Part shown: piece by piece, positions 40,292 through 52,883 of the stretch
Numbering within the stretch: position 1 is the stretch's first letter
How the letters are laid out: the number at the start of each line of letters is the position of its first letter
From: Mycolicibacterium arabiense
GTDB lineage: Bacteria; Actinomycetota; Actinomycetes; Mycobacteriales; Mycobacteriaceae
DNA: 64,000 nt
Reading direction: 5' to 3'
Assembly: GCF_010731815.2 (NCBI RefSeq)
Contig: NZ_AP022593.1
Coordinates: forward strand, 4,092,001 to 4,156,000
Made by a program: the position numbers and the translations under genes
The notes under the pieces: model-generated
The model's input: the letters and a program-made list of their open reading frames with translations, nothing else
The model's database searches: none
Told to the model about the DNA's origin: nothing

Positions 40292-41914
40292 TCAGCGGGC
40301 GAGCCCGATGGGCGTGAACCGCTCCAGCTGAACCGGCGTGCCGGAGTGCTCGGGCTTGGGCAGTTCGATTGGCACGCCGTCGATTACGCGGGTGACGGTG
40401 CCCTTCTCCCGGTCGAAGTTCAGCGTGCCGTGCTGGAAGTTCTGCACGATCCACAGGGGTTCCTGGATCTCGCCGCTGGTCGGCAGTCCCAGCGCGCCGC
40501 GCTCGAATCCGAGTCCAGCCCACGCCTCGTAGATCGCCCCGGTCACGGGCTCCGCGCCGCTTTCGGGCGACCAGTACATGGCGCCGTTGGCGAAGTTGAC
40601 GTACCGCGAGCTGCCTGCGCCCGATGCCTCGGGCGACCTCGGTGATCCGAGCGCGCTGGCGTCGCCGCCGATCGAGGACCACTTGGCGAAGATCGCGCCG
40701 CCCCGCAGTGTGTCGACGAGCGTCTGCGGTCCCGGGGGAGCGCTGAACCGCGCGGCGGTGTCGCGCAGCAGGTCCATCTCGGCGTAGGCGGCGTTGCCGG
40801 GGCACTCGGTGTTGCCGACGTCGCGATGGCTGAAGATCGTGGGCAGCGTGGGTGCGGCGCCTCGGGGGAAGTTCGTGAAGTGGCCGCCTTCGGACGTCAG
40901 CACGACGGTGCCCTTGGGGTTGACGTGGTCGAGACCGAGCCGCCAGCCGAGCAGCCGGCCCGTGGTGCGTAGCTGGATGGGGGTCGGCGGGACGGTCCCG
41001 AAGTCGCCCATCATCGCGACGCCCCAAGTGTTTTCGTTGAATCCTCCCGTGTGTGCGCCCTGCACCGGCCGGTCGATGCCTCCGGCGCGGCCCTCGAAGA
41101 CCTGGCCGTACTTGTCGACCAGTGCGTTGTAGGCCATGTCGCACCAGCCCAGTGTGCGGGTGTGGTACTCGTAGATCGACCTGACGATGCCTGCCGAATC
41201 CTCCGGGCGGTAGTCATTGCTGCCTGCCGTGTGGTGCACGACCCCGGCGCGAACTCCGTTGTCGTACCGCGTGCTTCCGCACTTGAGGCTCTCGTCGGCG
41301 CCCCACAGCCCTCGGTCGATGATGGCGGGAGCCTGGCCGGGCGCGGCTGCGGCGGCGGGCAATTGCACGTCGACGGGGGCTTCCGGCGGGCTGATCAGGA
41401 TGGCATTGAAGTTGGGTACCGTCGGCGCCTCGACGTTGGCGGGGACGTAGCCCAGCCCGGTCTTGCCCTTGCCCTCGGTCCGGATGCCGGTGGGGCTGGC
41501 CCCGACCGGTCGGGTCACGGCGATCTGCACGTGCGTGGTCTGTCCGACGAACACGGGTTCGGTGCCGTGCGTGGACGACGATCCGTCACCCTCGCCCTCG
41601 AGGGGATCGGCCTCGTACCAGGGGCCCCACGAACCGTCGGCCTTCTGCGCCCGGACCCGGGCGGACGTTCCGGCGAGGTCGGTCGCGGTCAGGGCGACCA
41701 TGGAGAAGGGGGTGTCCTGACGGACGTCGCGGACGGTCTCGCCGCCACCGACGTCGTCGAGGGGCTTCTCGACGAGCAGGAGTGGATCGACGGCCTGGGT
41801 CCGCGGCTGATCGGGCGATCCGTCGAGTGAGCCGTCGACGGCCCACGGCAACACGATGATCGTGGCTAGCACCGCTGAAAACAGCAGCGACGGCACAGAC
41901 CCGAGACTCGGCAC
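40292..41914 (-). CDS. N-acetylmuramoyl-L-alanine amidase with LGFP repeats (Rv3811-like)
   Basis: A 540-residue exported protein. It begins with a signal/anchor (SLLFSAVLATIIVLPWAV). The PGRP/amidase_2 domain in the middle has AGVVHHTAGSNDY, MAYNALVDKYGQVFEGRAGG and IFSHRDVGNTECPG with zinc ligands. The C-terminal ~130 residues carry LGFP-type repeats (ALGSPRSPEASG, GALGLPTSGEI), which bind arabinogalactan or peptidoglycan in corynebacteria. It would cleave between muramic acid and L-alanine in the wall. GTG at 41914 (cac on the plus strand) is the likely start. It is convergent with the HAD gene. Confidence 0.9.
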   Translation of the reverse strand: MPSLGSVPSLLFSAVLATIIVLPWAVDGSLDGSPDQPRTQAVDPLLLVEKPLDDVGGGETVRDVRQDTPFSMVALTATDLAGTSARVRAQKADGSWGPWYEADPLEGEGDGSSSTHGTEPVFVGQTTHVQIAVTRPVGASPTGIRTEGKGKTGLGYVPANVEAPTVPNFNAILISPPEAPVDVQLPAAAAAPGQAPAIIDRGLWGADESLKCGSTRYDNGVRAGVVHHTAGSNDYRPEDSAGIVRSIYEYHTRTLGWCDMAYNALVDKYGQVFEGRAGGIDRPVQGAHTGGFNENTWGVAMMGDFGTVPPTPIQLRTTGRLLGWRLGLDHVNPKGTVVLTSEGGHFTNFPRGAAPTLPTIFSHRDVGNTECPGNAAYAEMDLLRDTAARFSAPPGPQTLVDTLRGGAIFAKWSSIGGDASALGSPRSPEASGAGSSRYVNFANGAMYWSPESGAEPVTGAIYEAWAGLGFERGALGLPTSGEIQEPLWIVQNFQHGTLNFDREKGTVTRVIDGVPIELPKPEHSGTPVQLERFTPIGLAR

Positions 41915-41997
41915 GGCCCGATGTTACGTATGAGTCGGGTGTTACCAGTGTTTCGACACACTAAACACGTCGAGCAATGCGCGGGTCGTCGTCACGC

Positions 41998-42037
41998 AAC
42001 GGCACCGCAGAGCCTCGAGTGCTTCTGCGGTGCCGTT
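41998..42037 (-). terminator. Hairpin terminator downstream of erp
   Basis: AACGGCACCGCAGA (41998-42011), a 12-nt loop and TCTGCGGTGCCGTT (42024-42037) give a perfect 14-bp stem 12 bp after the erp stop. There is no U-tract on the erp strand, but the length of the stem makes it a good terminator. The amidase start is 84 bp further on. Confidence 0.8.
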
Positions 42038-42048
42038 TCGTTGAGGGA

Positions 42049-43041
42049 CTAGGGGGTGGGTGCGGCCGCCGCGGCGGCGGGCGCTGCGGCTGCTGCCGCC
42101 GGGCCTGCCTTCTGGACGGCGGACATGATCGCGGGCATCACCATGCCCTTGAGGAGGTCGATGGCCTGGCCAGCACCGAGCGTCTCCGCGGCGCTCGACA
42201 GATCGCCGAGCAACCCTCCGCTGGCCGGGGCCGCGGCGGGCAGGCCGAGCGACGGGTCGCCGAGGATCGGGTAGGTGCCGCCCATGGGATCGAGCCCGAT
42301 CGGATCGGCGATCGGGATCTCACCCGGTAGGCCCAGTCCCGTGCTGCTCGACGCCGGGGTCAGCCCCGGCGTGCTCAGGCCTGGCGTCGTGAGGCCGGGA
42401 GTGGTGAGACCTGGTGTCGTGAGGCCCGGTGTGGTCAGACCCGGTGTGGTCAGACCCGGCGTCGTCAGGCCCGGCGTCGTGAGGCCCGGCGTGGTCAGCG
42501 AAGGGCTGGTCAGGCCGGCGTCGGTCAGCGACGGCGTGGTCGCGGTGGCTCCCGGCACGGTCAGGCCCGGCGCCGTCAGGCCCGGAGTGGTGGCGGTCGC
42601 CGGCGTCAGTCCGGGAGCGGTCAGCCCAGGAGTGGTCAGGCCGCTCGGCGGCGTCAGCCCCGGGGTGGTCAGCCCTGGGGTGAGCCCGGGAGCGGTCAGA
42701 CCTGGCGAGGTCAGGCCCGGTGCTCCGAGTCCGGGGGTGAGCCCGGGCGAGGTGAGGCCGGGTGCCGTCAGCGCCGACGGCGCGGCGCCCGACCCGGTCA
42801 GCAGGCCCGTGGGCAGCGGCGGCAGGTTGACGCCGAACTGCGAGAGGCCTTGCGACAGCGCGGACATCAGCTCGTTGGGTAGGTCGGTGACCAGCGCGGC
42901 CTGGACGAACTCACGCTGTTGGGGCTGCGCGTCCTGGGTGGCCACATCGGACATGGCGGCCACTGCAACAGGACCCGTGACGGCCAAGGCGGCGACTGCG
43001 CTCATGGCCGTCGATAGCTTGCGTCGACGTCGGTTTGGCAC
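42049..43041 (-). CDS. erp: Exported repetitive protein Erp (PirG)
   Basis: A 330-residue exported protein with Erp order: signal peptide (NRRRRKLSTAMSAVAALAVTGP), conserved N-terminal segment QREFVQAALVTDLPNELMSALSQGLSQFGVNLPP, a repeat region, then conserved C-terminal GTYPILGDPSLGLP and AIDLLKGMVMPAIMSAVQ and an Ala/Pro tail. Repeats are variants of PGLTS (here mostly TPGLT and SPGLT), about twice as many as in M. tuberculosis. Erp is needed for envelope integrity and virulence in pathogens. I chose GTG 43041 (VPNRRRRK) with GGAG 6 nt upstream over the ATG at 43053, since Erp starts PNRRRRK. Confidence 0.95.
   Translation of the reverse strand: MPNRRRRKLSTAMSAVAALAVTGPVAVAAMSDVATQDAQPQQREFVQAALVTDLPNELMSALSQGLSQFGVNLPPLPTGLLTGSGAAPSALTAPGLTSPGLTPGLGAPGLTSPGLTAPGLTPGLTTPGLTPPSGLTTPGLTAPGLTPATATTPGLTAPGLTVPGATATTPSLTDAGLTSPSLTTPGLTTPGLTTPGLTTPGLTTPGLTTPGLTTPGLTTPGLSTPGLTPASSSTGLGLPGEIPIADPIGLDPMGGTYPILGDPSLGLPAAAPASGGLLGDLSSAAETLGAGQAIDLLKGMVMPAIMSAVQKAGPAAAAAAPAAAAAAPTP
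42358..42768 (-). repeat. PGLT-coding repeats inside erp
   Basis: Around two dozen 15-bp units code for five-residue repeats of the form [TSA]PGLT. The block from about 42373 to 42490 is nearly perfect (repeated TTPGLT), while the rest is degenerate, interrupted by ATATTP-type linkers. Such arrays change length by slippage between strains. Confidence 0.85.
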
Positions 43042-46509
<3,468 letters not shown>

Positions 46510-46528
46510 GCGCTTGCGCGAAGAGCAT

Positions 46529-47110
46529 GTGGCCGATGAGCAGACCTGCCCGATGAATCTCGACACCTACCAGCCGCCGCGCGGCGAGGACGCGGTGCTG
46601 GTCGCAGTGCAGCACGGCATCGCCGGGCGCGCGGGCGTCCTGCCCGGCGCGCGGGCGCTGTCGCACTTCGGTGAGCACAGCGCGGGCTGGGTCGGGCTCG
46701 CACTGCTCGGCGCCCTGGTCGACCCGCGCCGCCGCCGGGAGTGGTTGACCGCAGGAGCAGGAGCGTTCGTCGCCCACGCGGCCGCCGTCGTCATCAAGCG
46801 GGTAGTGCGGCGCAAGCGCCCGCACCACCCGGCCATCGCGGTCAACGTCGGCACCCCCAGCAAGCTGAGCTTCCCGTCCGCGCACGCCACCTCCACCGCC
46901 GCGGCCGCACTGCTGCTGGCCCGTGCCACGGGGTCGCGCCTGCCGTTGCTCGTGGTCCCGCCGATGGCGCTGTCACGACTGGTGCTCGGCGTGCACTACC
47001 CGACCGACGTGCTGACCGGTGTCGTGGTCGGTGCCGCGGTCGCCAAGACCGTCGGCGTCGTCGCGGACCGCGTCGACCCAGCCATGGCGTCGAAGGAGAC
47101 GACTGCGTGA
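46529..47110 (+). CDS. PAP2-family lipid phosphatase (Rv3807-like)
   Basis: A 193-residue membrane phosphatase. The three PAP2 motifs are intact: KRVVRRKRP (KxxxxxxRP), SFPSAHATS (PSxH) and SRLVLGVHYPTDV (SRxxxxxHxxxD), with about four membrane helices. Its position between glfT2 and the DPPR synthase suggests dephosphorylation of decaprenyl-phosphoryl-5-phosphoribose, the second step to decaprenyl-phosphoryl-arabinose. Start is uncertain: GTG 46529 (AAGAG upstream) is used, but ATG 46553 (MNLDTYQPPRG) or TTG 46514 are possible. Stop overlaps the next gene in GTGA. Confidence 0.9.
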   Translation: MADEQTCPMNLDTYQPPRGEDAVLVAVQHGIAGRAGVLPGARALSHFGEHSAGWVGLALLGALVDPRRRREWLTAGAGAFVAHAAAVVIKRVVRRKRPHHPAIAVNVGTPSKLSFPSAHATSTAAAALLLARATGSRLPLLVVPPMALSRLVLGVHYPTDVLTGVVVGAAVAKTVGVVADRVDPAMASKETTA

Positions 47111-48024
47111 GCGAGGAAGCCCAAGAAGTCGCAGGCCCGCCCAAGAGCCTCGCCAGCGGACTGGTCAAGGCGGTACGCCCCCGGCAGTGGGTGAAGAACC
47201 TGCTGGTGCTGGCCGCGCCGTTGGCAGCGCTCGGCGTCGAGGCCGACCTCGACTACCCGGAGGTGCTGCGCAACGTCGGCATCGCGTTCGTCGCGTTCTG
47301 CCTCGCGGCGTCGTCGATCTACCTGATCAACGACGCCCGCGACGTCGAGGCCGACCGCCAGCACCCCACCAAGCGCTTCCGGCCCATCGCCGCGGGCGTG
47401 GTGCCGGTGACCATGGCCTACTCGCTGGCCGTCGTGCTGGCGCTGGCCTCGCTCGGCGTGTCGTTCCTGTCCACCCCGAACCTGGCGATCGTGATGGCGA
47501 TCTACATCGCGATCCAGCTGGCGTACTGCTTCGGCCTCAAGCATCAAGCCGTCCTCGACATCTGCATCGTGTCTTCGGGCTTCCTGATCCGCGCCATCGC
47601 CGGCGGCGTCGCGGCGGGCATCCCGCTGTCGCAGTGGTTCCTGCTGATGATGGCGTTCGGGTCGCTGTTCATGGCCGCCGGCAAGCGGTACGCCGAGTTG
47701 CAGCTGGCCGAGCGCACCGGCGCCAGGATCCGAAAGTCCTTGGAGCGCTACACCAGCACCTACCTGCGCTTCGTGTGGACGCTATCGGCCACCGCGGTGG
47801 TGGTCTGCTACGGGCTGTGGGCCTTCTACCGCGACGGACCCGCGGGCGGATCCTGGTTCGCGGTCTCGATGATCCCGTTCACCATCGCGATCCTGCGCTA
47901 CGCGGTCGACGTCGACGGCGGCCTGGCAGGCGAGCCGGAGGAGATAGCGTTCGGCGACCGCGTCCTGCAACTGCTCGCCGTGGCTTGGATCGGAACCATC
48001 GGTGCGGCAGTCATCTTCAGTTGA
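47107..48024 (+). CDS. ubiA: Decaprenyl-phosphate phosphoribosyltransferase (UbiA family, DPPR synthase)
   Basis: A 305-residue UbiA-fold prenyltransferase with nine helices, Rv3806c-like. The two aspartate-rich motifs are NDARDVEADRQHPTKRFRPIA (about 70-90, NDxxDxxxD) and a second acidic loop around YAELQLAE. It transfers phosphoribose from PRPP to decaprenyl phosphate, the first committed step to the arabinose donor of arabinogalactan; mutations confer ethambutol resistance in tubercle bacilli. GTG 47107 overlaps the previous stop; its end overlaps aftB by 23 bp. Confidence 0.95.
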   Translation: MSEEAQEVAGPPKSLASGLVKAVRPRQWVKNLLVLAAPLAALGVEADLDYPEVLRNVGIAFVAFCLAASSIYLINDARDVEADRQHPTKRFRPIAAGVVPVTMAYSLAVVLALASLGVSFLSTPNLAIVMAIYIAIQLAYCFGLKHQAVLDICIVSSGFLIRAIAGGVAAGIPLSQWFLLMMAFGSLFMAAGKRYAELQLAERTGARIRKSLERYTSTYLRFVWTLSATAVVVCYGLWAFYRDGPAGGSWFAVSMIPFTIAILRYAVDVDGGLAGEPEEIAFGDRVLQLLAVAWIGTIGAAVIFS

Positions 48025-50017
48025 CGGCCGCATCACCGGCGTCGCGGACAGACTGACGCGGGGAGCGGCCTTTCCCTACGGCCCCGGCGTGCGGTTCAGC
48101 CTGTGGCTCGGCGTGATCGTCGTGGCCACGTTGTTCGCCTGGGGCGGGTGGCAGCGCCGGTGGATCGCCGACGACGGCCTGATCGTCCTGCGCACCGTGC
48201 GGAACCTGTTGGCGGGCAACGGCCCGGTGTTCAACGCAGGCGAGCGGGTCGAGGCCAACACCTCGACGGTGTGGAGCTACCTGGTGACGCTGTTCGCCTG
48301 GGTCGGCGGCTCGGTGCAACTGGAGTACGTCGCACTCGGACTGGCGCTGACGTTGAGCGTGCTCGGCGTGGTGTTCGCGATGCTCGGCACCGGGCGGCTC
48401 TACGCGCCGGGGTTGCGCGGCCGGCGCGCGCTGCTCCTGCCCGCCGGGGTGCTGGTCTACATCGCCATCCCACCCGCACGCGACTTCGCCACGTCCGGCC
48501 TCGAGAACGGTTTGGTGCTGGCCTATCTCGGCCTGCTCTGGTGGATGATGGTCTACTGGTCGCAAGGCTGGCGGGCACAGCCCAAACCGGGCAGGCCCCA
48601 CGTCAGCACCATCGGGAGGCCGTTCGAGCTGGCACTGGCGTTCGTCGCCGGGCTCAGCGTGCTGGTGCGCCCAGAGCTGGCGCTGATCGGCGGCGTGGCG
48701 CTGGTGATGATGCTGGTGGCCGCACCCGACTGGCGACGGCGAACGCTGATCGTCGTGGCCGGCGGTCTGGTCCCGGTCGGCTACCAGGTGTTCCGGATGG
48801 GCTACTACGGGCTGCTGGTCCCGAACACCGCGATCGCGAAGGACGCCACGGGCGCCAAGTGGGGTCAGGGCCTGACCTACCTCGGCAACTTCAATCAGCC
48901 CTACCTGCTGTTCATTCCACTGATGCTGCTCGCCGCGGTCGGGCTGGTGATGTTCGCCACGAGGACCATGCCGTGGTGGACCACCCACCAGCCGCCCCAA
49001 GGCGTGAGCCGGCTCGCCCGTACGGTGCAGAGCCCGCCCGCGGTCGTCGTCTTCATGCTCGTCAGCGGCGCGCTCCAAGCCGTCTACTGGGTGCGCCAGG
49101 GCGGCGACTTCATGCACGGCAGGGTGCTACTCACCCCGCTGTTCTGCCTCCTCATCCCGATCGCGGTGATCCCCGTGGTGCTGCCCGACGGCACCCGGTT
49201 CACCCGGGTCGGCGGTTACCTGCTCGCCGGCTCCACCACCGCGATGTGGCTGGCCGTCGTGGGATGGTCGCTGTGGGCGGCCAACTCGTCGGGCATGGGC
49301 TCCGACGCCACCCGCGTCACGGCGACCGGGATCGTCGACGAGCGCCGCTTCTACGCCCAGGCGACCGGCCACGCGCACCCGCTGACCGCGTCCGACTACC
49401 TCGACTATCCGCGCATGCGCGCCGTGCTCAAGGCGATCGAGAACACGCCCGACGGGGCGCTGTGGCTGCCGTCCGGCAACTACGACCAGTGGGACGTGGT
49501 ACCTGCGATTCCGCCGCCGCCCCCGCCGCCAGGGGAACCCCCGCTGCGGGACTACCGCGGCCCGCAGTGGGTGTACTTCACCAACCTGGGCATGGTCGGG
49601 ATGAACGTCGGGCTCGACGTCCGCGTGATCGACCAGATCGGGCTGGCCAATCCGCTGGCCGCACACACCGCGCGCATCGAGGACGGCCGGATCGGGCACG
49701 ACAAGAACCTGTACCCCGACTGGGTGGTGGCCGAGGGGCCGTTCCTCAAGGAGCGCCCCTTCATCCCGTCCTACCTCGACGAAGACTGGATCATCCAGGC
49801 CGTGGCGGCGCTGAAGTGCCCGGAGACCGAGGCGATGCTGACGTCGGTGCGCGCGCCGATGGGGCCGCGCCGGTTCCTGTCGAACGTCGCGAACTCCTTC
49901 GAGTTCAACTCCTACCGGATCGACCGCGTGCCGCTGTACGAGCTGGCACGCTGCGACTTGCCGGTGCCGCCGCTGAAGGCGCCGCCGTACACCGGCCTAC
50001 CGGCGACGGGACCGTGA
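48002..50017 (+). CDS. aftB: Terminal beta-(1-2) arabinofuranosyltransferase AftB
   Basis: A 671-residue GT-C glycosyltransferase with about ten helices, adding the last beta-(1-2) Araf residues from decaprenyl-phosphoryl-arabinose. RRWIADDGLIVLRTVRNLLAGNGPVFNAGERVEANTST contains the Asp-Asp motif in the first outer loop; VYIAIPPARDFATSGLENGLVLAYLGLLWWM and YGLLVPNTAIAKDATGAKW are near-identical to Rv3805c. A soluble C-terminal domain follows (GNYDQWDV, VYFTNLGMVGMNVGLDVRVIDQIGL). The GTG at 48002 overlaps ubiA; alignment with the M. tuberculosis protein begins at the GTG 48089 (VRFSLWLG), so the start is uncertain. Confidence 0.95.
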   Translation: MRQSSSVDGRITGVADRLTRGAAFPYGPGVRFSLWLGVIVVATLFAWGGWQRRWIADDGLIVLRTVRNLLAGNGPVFNAGERVEANTSTVWSYLVTLFAWVGGSVQLEYVALGLALTLSVLGVVFAMLGTGRLYAPGLRGRRALLLPAGVLVYIAIPPARDFATSGLENGLVLAYLGLLWWMMVYWSQGWRAQPKPGRPHVSTIGRPFELALAFVAGLSVLVRPELALIGGVALVMMLVAAPDWRRRTLIVVAGGLVPVGYQVFRMGYYGLLVPNTAIAKDATGAKWGQGLTYLGNFNQPYLLFIPLMLLAAVGLVMFATRTMPWWTTHQPPQGVSRLARTVQSPPAVVVFMLVSGALQAVYWVRQGGDFMHGRVLLTPLFCLLIPIAVIPVVLPDGTRFTRVGGYLLAGSTTAMWLAVVGWSLWAANSSGMGSDATRVTATGIVDERRFYAQATGHAHPLTASDYLDYPRMRAVLKAIENTPDGALWLPSGNYDQWDVVPAIPPPPPPPGEPPLRDYRGPQWVYFTNLGMVGMNVGLDVRVIDQIGLANPLAAHTARIEDGRIGHDKNLYPDWVVAEGPFLKERPFIPSYLDEDWIIQAVAALKCPETEAMLTSVRAPMGPRRFLSNVANSFEFNSYRIDRVPLYELARCDLPVPPLKAPPYTGLPATGP

Positions 50018-50109
50018 TCCGGCGCCAGCGCCTGTCGTGATGTGATTCACTACAACCCGGGTCAGCGGGGTGTGGCAAAGCACAGCAGACGAACGAAGAC
50101 GAGGTTGGC

Positions 50110-51000
50110 ATGAGGGTCCTTTCTGTCCTGTTCCGCGCGATGTGCGCCGTGACGCTGACGGCGGGCCTCTGGATGGCGGGCCCGCAGGTCGCCAGGGCCG
50201 AGGGCGTCGAGATGCTGATGGTGCCCTCGGGCGCGATGGGCCGTGACATCCCCGTGGCGTTCCAGGGTGGCGGCCCGCACGCGGTGGTGCTGCTGGACGC
50301 GTTCAACGCCGCACCCGACGTGAGCAACTGGGTCACCGCGGGCAACGCGATGAACACCCTCGCGGGCAAGGGCATCTCCGTGGTCGCGCCCGCGGGCGGC
50401 GCCTGGAGCATGTACACCAACTGGGAGCAGGACGGCAGCAGGCAGTGGGAGACCTTCCTGGCCGACGAGCTGCCGAACTGGCTGGCCGCCAACAAGGGTC
50501 TGGCGCCCAGCGGTCACGGTGTGGTCGGTGCCGCCCAGGGCGGCTACGGCGCGGTGGCGCTGGCGACGTTCCACCCCGACCGGTACCGCTACGCGGGTTC
50601 CCTGTCGGGCTTCCTCTCCCCGGAGCGCACCGGCTACGACGGCGCGATCACCGACGGGCTGGCCCGCTTCGGCGGCGTCGACATCCGCAACATGTGGGGA
50701 CTGCCGCAGCTCGGCCGGTGGAAGTGGCACTCGCCGAACGTGCACTCACAACTGTTGGCCAACAACAACACTCGGCTGTGGATCTTCAGCCCGGCGACGC
50801 AGGAATGCAGTGACCCCGCCGCGATGATCGGCCACTGCAGCCTGGCCCAGGGCAGCAACCGGTTCTTCTACCAGAGCTACCGCTCCAACGGTGGGCACAA
50901 CGCCCACTTCGACTTCCCGCCCGACGGTCAGCACGACTGGGGCACCTGGGCGCCGCAGCTCGCCGCGATGTCGGGCGAGCTGGTCGCCACCATCCGGTAG
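50110..51000 (+). CDS. fbpD: Antigen 85-family protein FbpD (MPT51)
   Basis: A 296-residue exported alpha/beta hydrolase. The signal peptide ends around PQVARA|EGVEML. It resembles MPT51 (Rv3803c) more than FbpA/B/C: where mycolyltransferases have GLSMxGS with catalytic Ser, this has VVGAAQGGYGAVALATFHP. Thus the nucleophile is missing and no mycolyltransferase activity is expected; MPT51 binds fibronectin. The ATG at 50110 has an AACGAAGACGAGG leader. fbpA, which normally lies just before, is absent. Confidence 0.93.
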   Translation: MRVLSVLFRAMCAVTLTAGLWMAGPQVARAEGVEMLMVPSGAMGRDIPVAFQGGGPHAVVLLDAFNAAPDVSNWVTAGNAMNTLAGKGISVVAPAGGAWSMYTNWEQDGSRQWETFLADELPNWLAANKGLAPSGHGVVGAAQGGYGAVALATFHPDRYRYAGSLSGFLSPERTGYDGAITDGLARFGGVDIRNMWGLPQLGRWKWHSPNVHSQLLANNNTRLWIFSPATQECSDPAAMIGHCSLAQGSNRFFYQSYRSNGGHNAHFDFPPDGQHDWGTWAPQLAAMSGELVATIR

Positions 51001-51059
51001 GACCGGCGCCGGCAAACGGTTCGGTGGGGGCCGGTCGGGTAGCCGGTACCTTGGAATCC

Positions 51060-51587
51060 GTGCCTCCCTCGGTAGGCCCGATCACGGGTCCGGCTAAGCG
51101 ACGATGCCGTTCTCGGCGTCATCCGCGGTCGCGTGCTGCGCTCCCGATGTCGCTGATGGTCGCCTTCGCTGCCGTCTCGACGGGTGCGTGTGGGATGACC
51201 AGCGACGACGTGATCGCGACCATCGGGCTGCCGTCCACGGAGACTGCCGGCCCGGACGCGGAGGTGCAGGGGCTCCCACCCCGGCTGCCACGCGCCGATG
51301 GTTCCGCGACGGCGATGCACGTCACCCCGGAGCAGCGCGGGTATCTGGACGCGCTCGACGACGCAGGCGTGCACACCTCCAACGAGCTGGTGGCGCTGAG
51401 CATCGGTTCCTACGTCTGTCAGGCCCATGCGGCCGAGCAAAGCGATCAGGCGGTGTGGGACTTCGTCCTGCCGATGGTGCGCGACGACGTGCACGATTCG
51501 CTGCCGGGTGACGAGGCGCCACCCGCCGGCCAAGTCGACACCGTGACCGCCGACTACATTCGCATCGCCACCGAACGCCTCTGCTAG
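51060..51587 (+). CDS. DUF732-type exported (lipo)protein
   Basis: A 175-residue protein with a short domain like DUF732: [58 protein letters not shown] and a C-terminal [12 protein letters not shown], with the two Cys likely bonded. A strongly basic N-terminus precedes [16 protein letters not shown], which looks like a lipobox. The start is uncertain: GTG 51060 (GGAATCC upstream) includes the basic region, ATG 51147 would give a shorter signal. Function unknown. It sits between fbpD and the Rv3802-like hydrolase, on the same strand. Confidence 0.65.
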   Translation: MPPSVGPITGPAKRRCRSRRHPRSRAALPMSLMVAFAAVSTGACGMTSDDVIATIGLPSTETAGPDAEVQGLPPRLPRADGSATAMHVTPEQRGYLDALDDAGVHTSNELVALSIGSYVCQAHAAEQSDQAVWDFVLPMVRDDVHDSLPGDEAPPAGQVDTVTADYIRIATERLC

Positions 51588-51606
51588 CAGGAGAATCCAC
51601 CACCTC

Positions 51607-52614
51607 ATGGCCGCCCCCCGTCGTAACCGCCACCGCATCCTCGCCCTGGCGGCAGCAGGCGCCGTCGCCGTGCTCGTCGCAGTCGTCATCGCCGCCGTCG
51701 TCGTGTGGCTACGCGCGCCCGACACCCCACCCACCGCGGTTCCGCCCACGGGGGTCCCGCCCACCGGCGCGCCGTCCAACCCGTCCAAGCCGCGGCCGGA
51801 GTTCCAGGACGCCAGCTGCCCCGACGTGCAGATGATCTCGGTGCCAGGGACGTGGGAGTCGTCACCGCAGATGGATCCGCTGAACCCGGTGCAGTTCCCG
51901 ATCGCGCTGCTGCTCAACGTGAGCAACCCAGTCCGGGGTGCGTTCGACGACGGCAGGCTTTCGGTGTGGACCACGCCGTACACCGCGCAGTTCCACAACC
52001 CGTTCTCCCGCGACGGACAGATGAGCTACGACGACAGCCGTGCCGAGGGCATGCGGGTCACCGTCGACGAGATCAAGCGGGTCAACGAGGCCTGCCCGCT
52101 GACCAGCTTCGTGCTGGTCGGGTTCTCCCAGGGCGCGATCATCGCCGGTGACATCGCCAGTGACATCGGTAACGGCCGCGGACCCATCGACCAGGACTTG
52201 GTGCTCGGCGTGACGCTGATCGCCGACGGCAGGCGCCAGGAGGGGGTCGGCAAGGAGATCGGTCCGAACCCGCCGGGGCACGGAGCGGAGATCACGCTGC
52301 ACGAGGTGCCGATCCTGGACGGCCTCGGGCTGGAGATGACCGGGCCGCGGCCGGGTGGCTTCGGTGCGCTCAACGACCGCACGAACGAGATCTGCGCCAA
52401 GGGTGACCTGATCTGCGCCGCGCCCTCCGAGGCGTTCTCGGTCTTCAACCTGCCCAAGACGCTCGAGACGCTGATCGGCGCCGCAGGCCGCCCGGTCCAC
52501 GCGCTCTACAACACCCCGGACTTCTGGCAGCTCGACGGCCAGACGTCCACCCAATGGACGCAGAACTGGGCTCGGAATCTCATCGAGAACGCTCCGCGGC
52601 CCAAGCACGGTTGA
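51607..52614 (+). CDS. Cutinase-like envelope lipid hydrolase (Rv3802-like)
   Basis: A 335-residue exported serine hydrolase, one residue shorter than Rv3802c. An N-terminal membrane anchor ([25 protein letters not shown]) and Pro-rich linker are followed by the alpha/beta core with nucleophile elbow [12 protein letters not shown] (GFSQG). Cys pairs fit the cutinase fold. Rv3802 has phospholipase/thioesterase activity and is essential, linked to mycolate and envelope lipid homeostasis. ATG at 51607 with AGGAGA upstream. It precedes fadD32 by 269 bp. Confidence 0.93.
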   Translation: MAAPRRNRHRILALAAAGAVAVLVAVVIAAVVVWLRAPDTPPTAVPPTGVPPTGAPSNPSKPRPEFQDASCPDVQMISVPGTWESSPQMDPLNPVQFPIALLLNVSNPVRGAFDDGRLSVWTTPYTAQFHNPFSRDGQMSYDDSRAEGMRVTVDEIKRVNEACPLTSFVLVGFSQGAIIAGDIASDIGNGRGPIDQDLVLGVTLIADGRRQEGVGKEIGPNPPGHGAEITLHEVPILDGLGLEMTGPRPGGFGALNDRTNEICAKGDLICAAPSEAFSVFNLPKTLETLIGAAGRPVHALYNTPDFWQLDGQTSTQWTQNWARNLIENAPRPKHG

Positions 52615-52883
52615 GTCACGATCGGGCACCATCGGTCGGGGGATTTGGCCAGCGTCCCGCAGGTCACCTAACATTAAGAGAAACGTAAGAAACAAGCGGT
52701 TCGCCGAACTGCGCCCGTGTCGATCCGTCGATCGGGGAACCGACCGGTAAAGCCCGGTAGGATTTCCAAGGTTTGGCATCTGCGGGGCCTGGCTGTGTTT
52801 CGACGATCGGTCGATGGCCGCCCGCGGACGAGCCGCTGCGAGACACGGCACTTCGCGACCATGCGGTCTGACAGGAGAGTTTG
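52615..52883. other. Intergenic region upstream of fadD32
   Basis: 269 bp without a coding frame on either strand that I trust. The middle contains an AT-rich patch (AACATTAAGAGAAACG near 52670), a possible promoter for the fadD32-pks13-accD4 unit. AGGAGAG lies 4 nt before the fadD32 ATG. No riboswitch-like conserved sequence is recognised. Confidence 0.4.
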
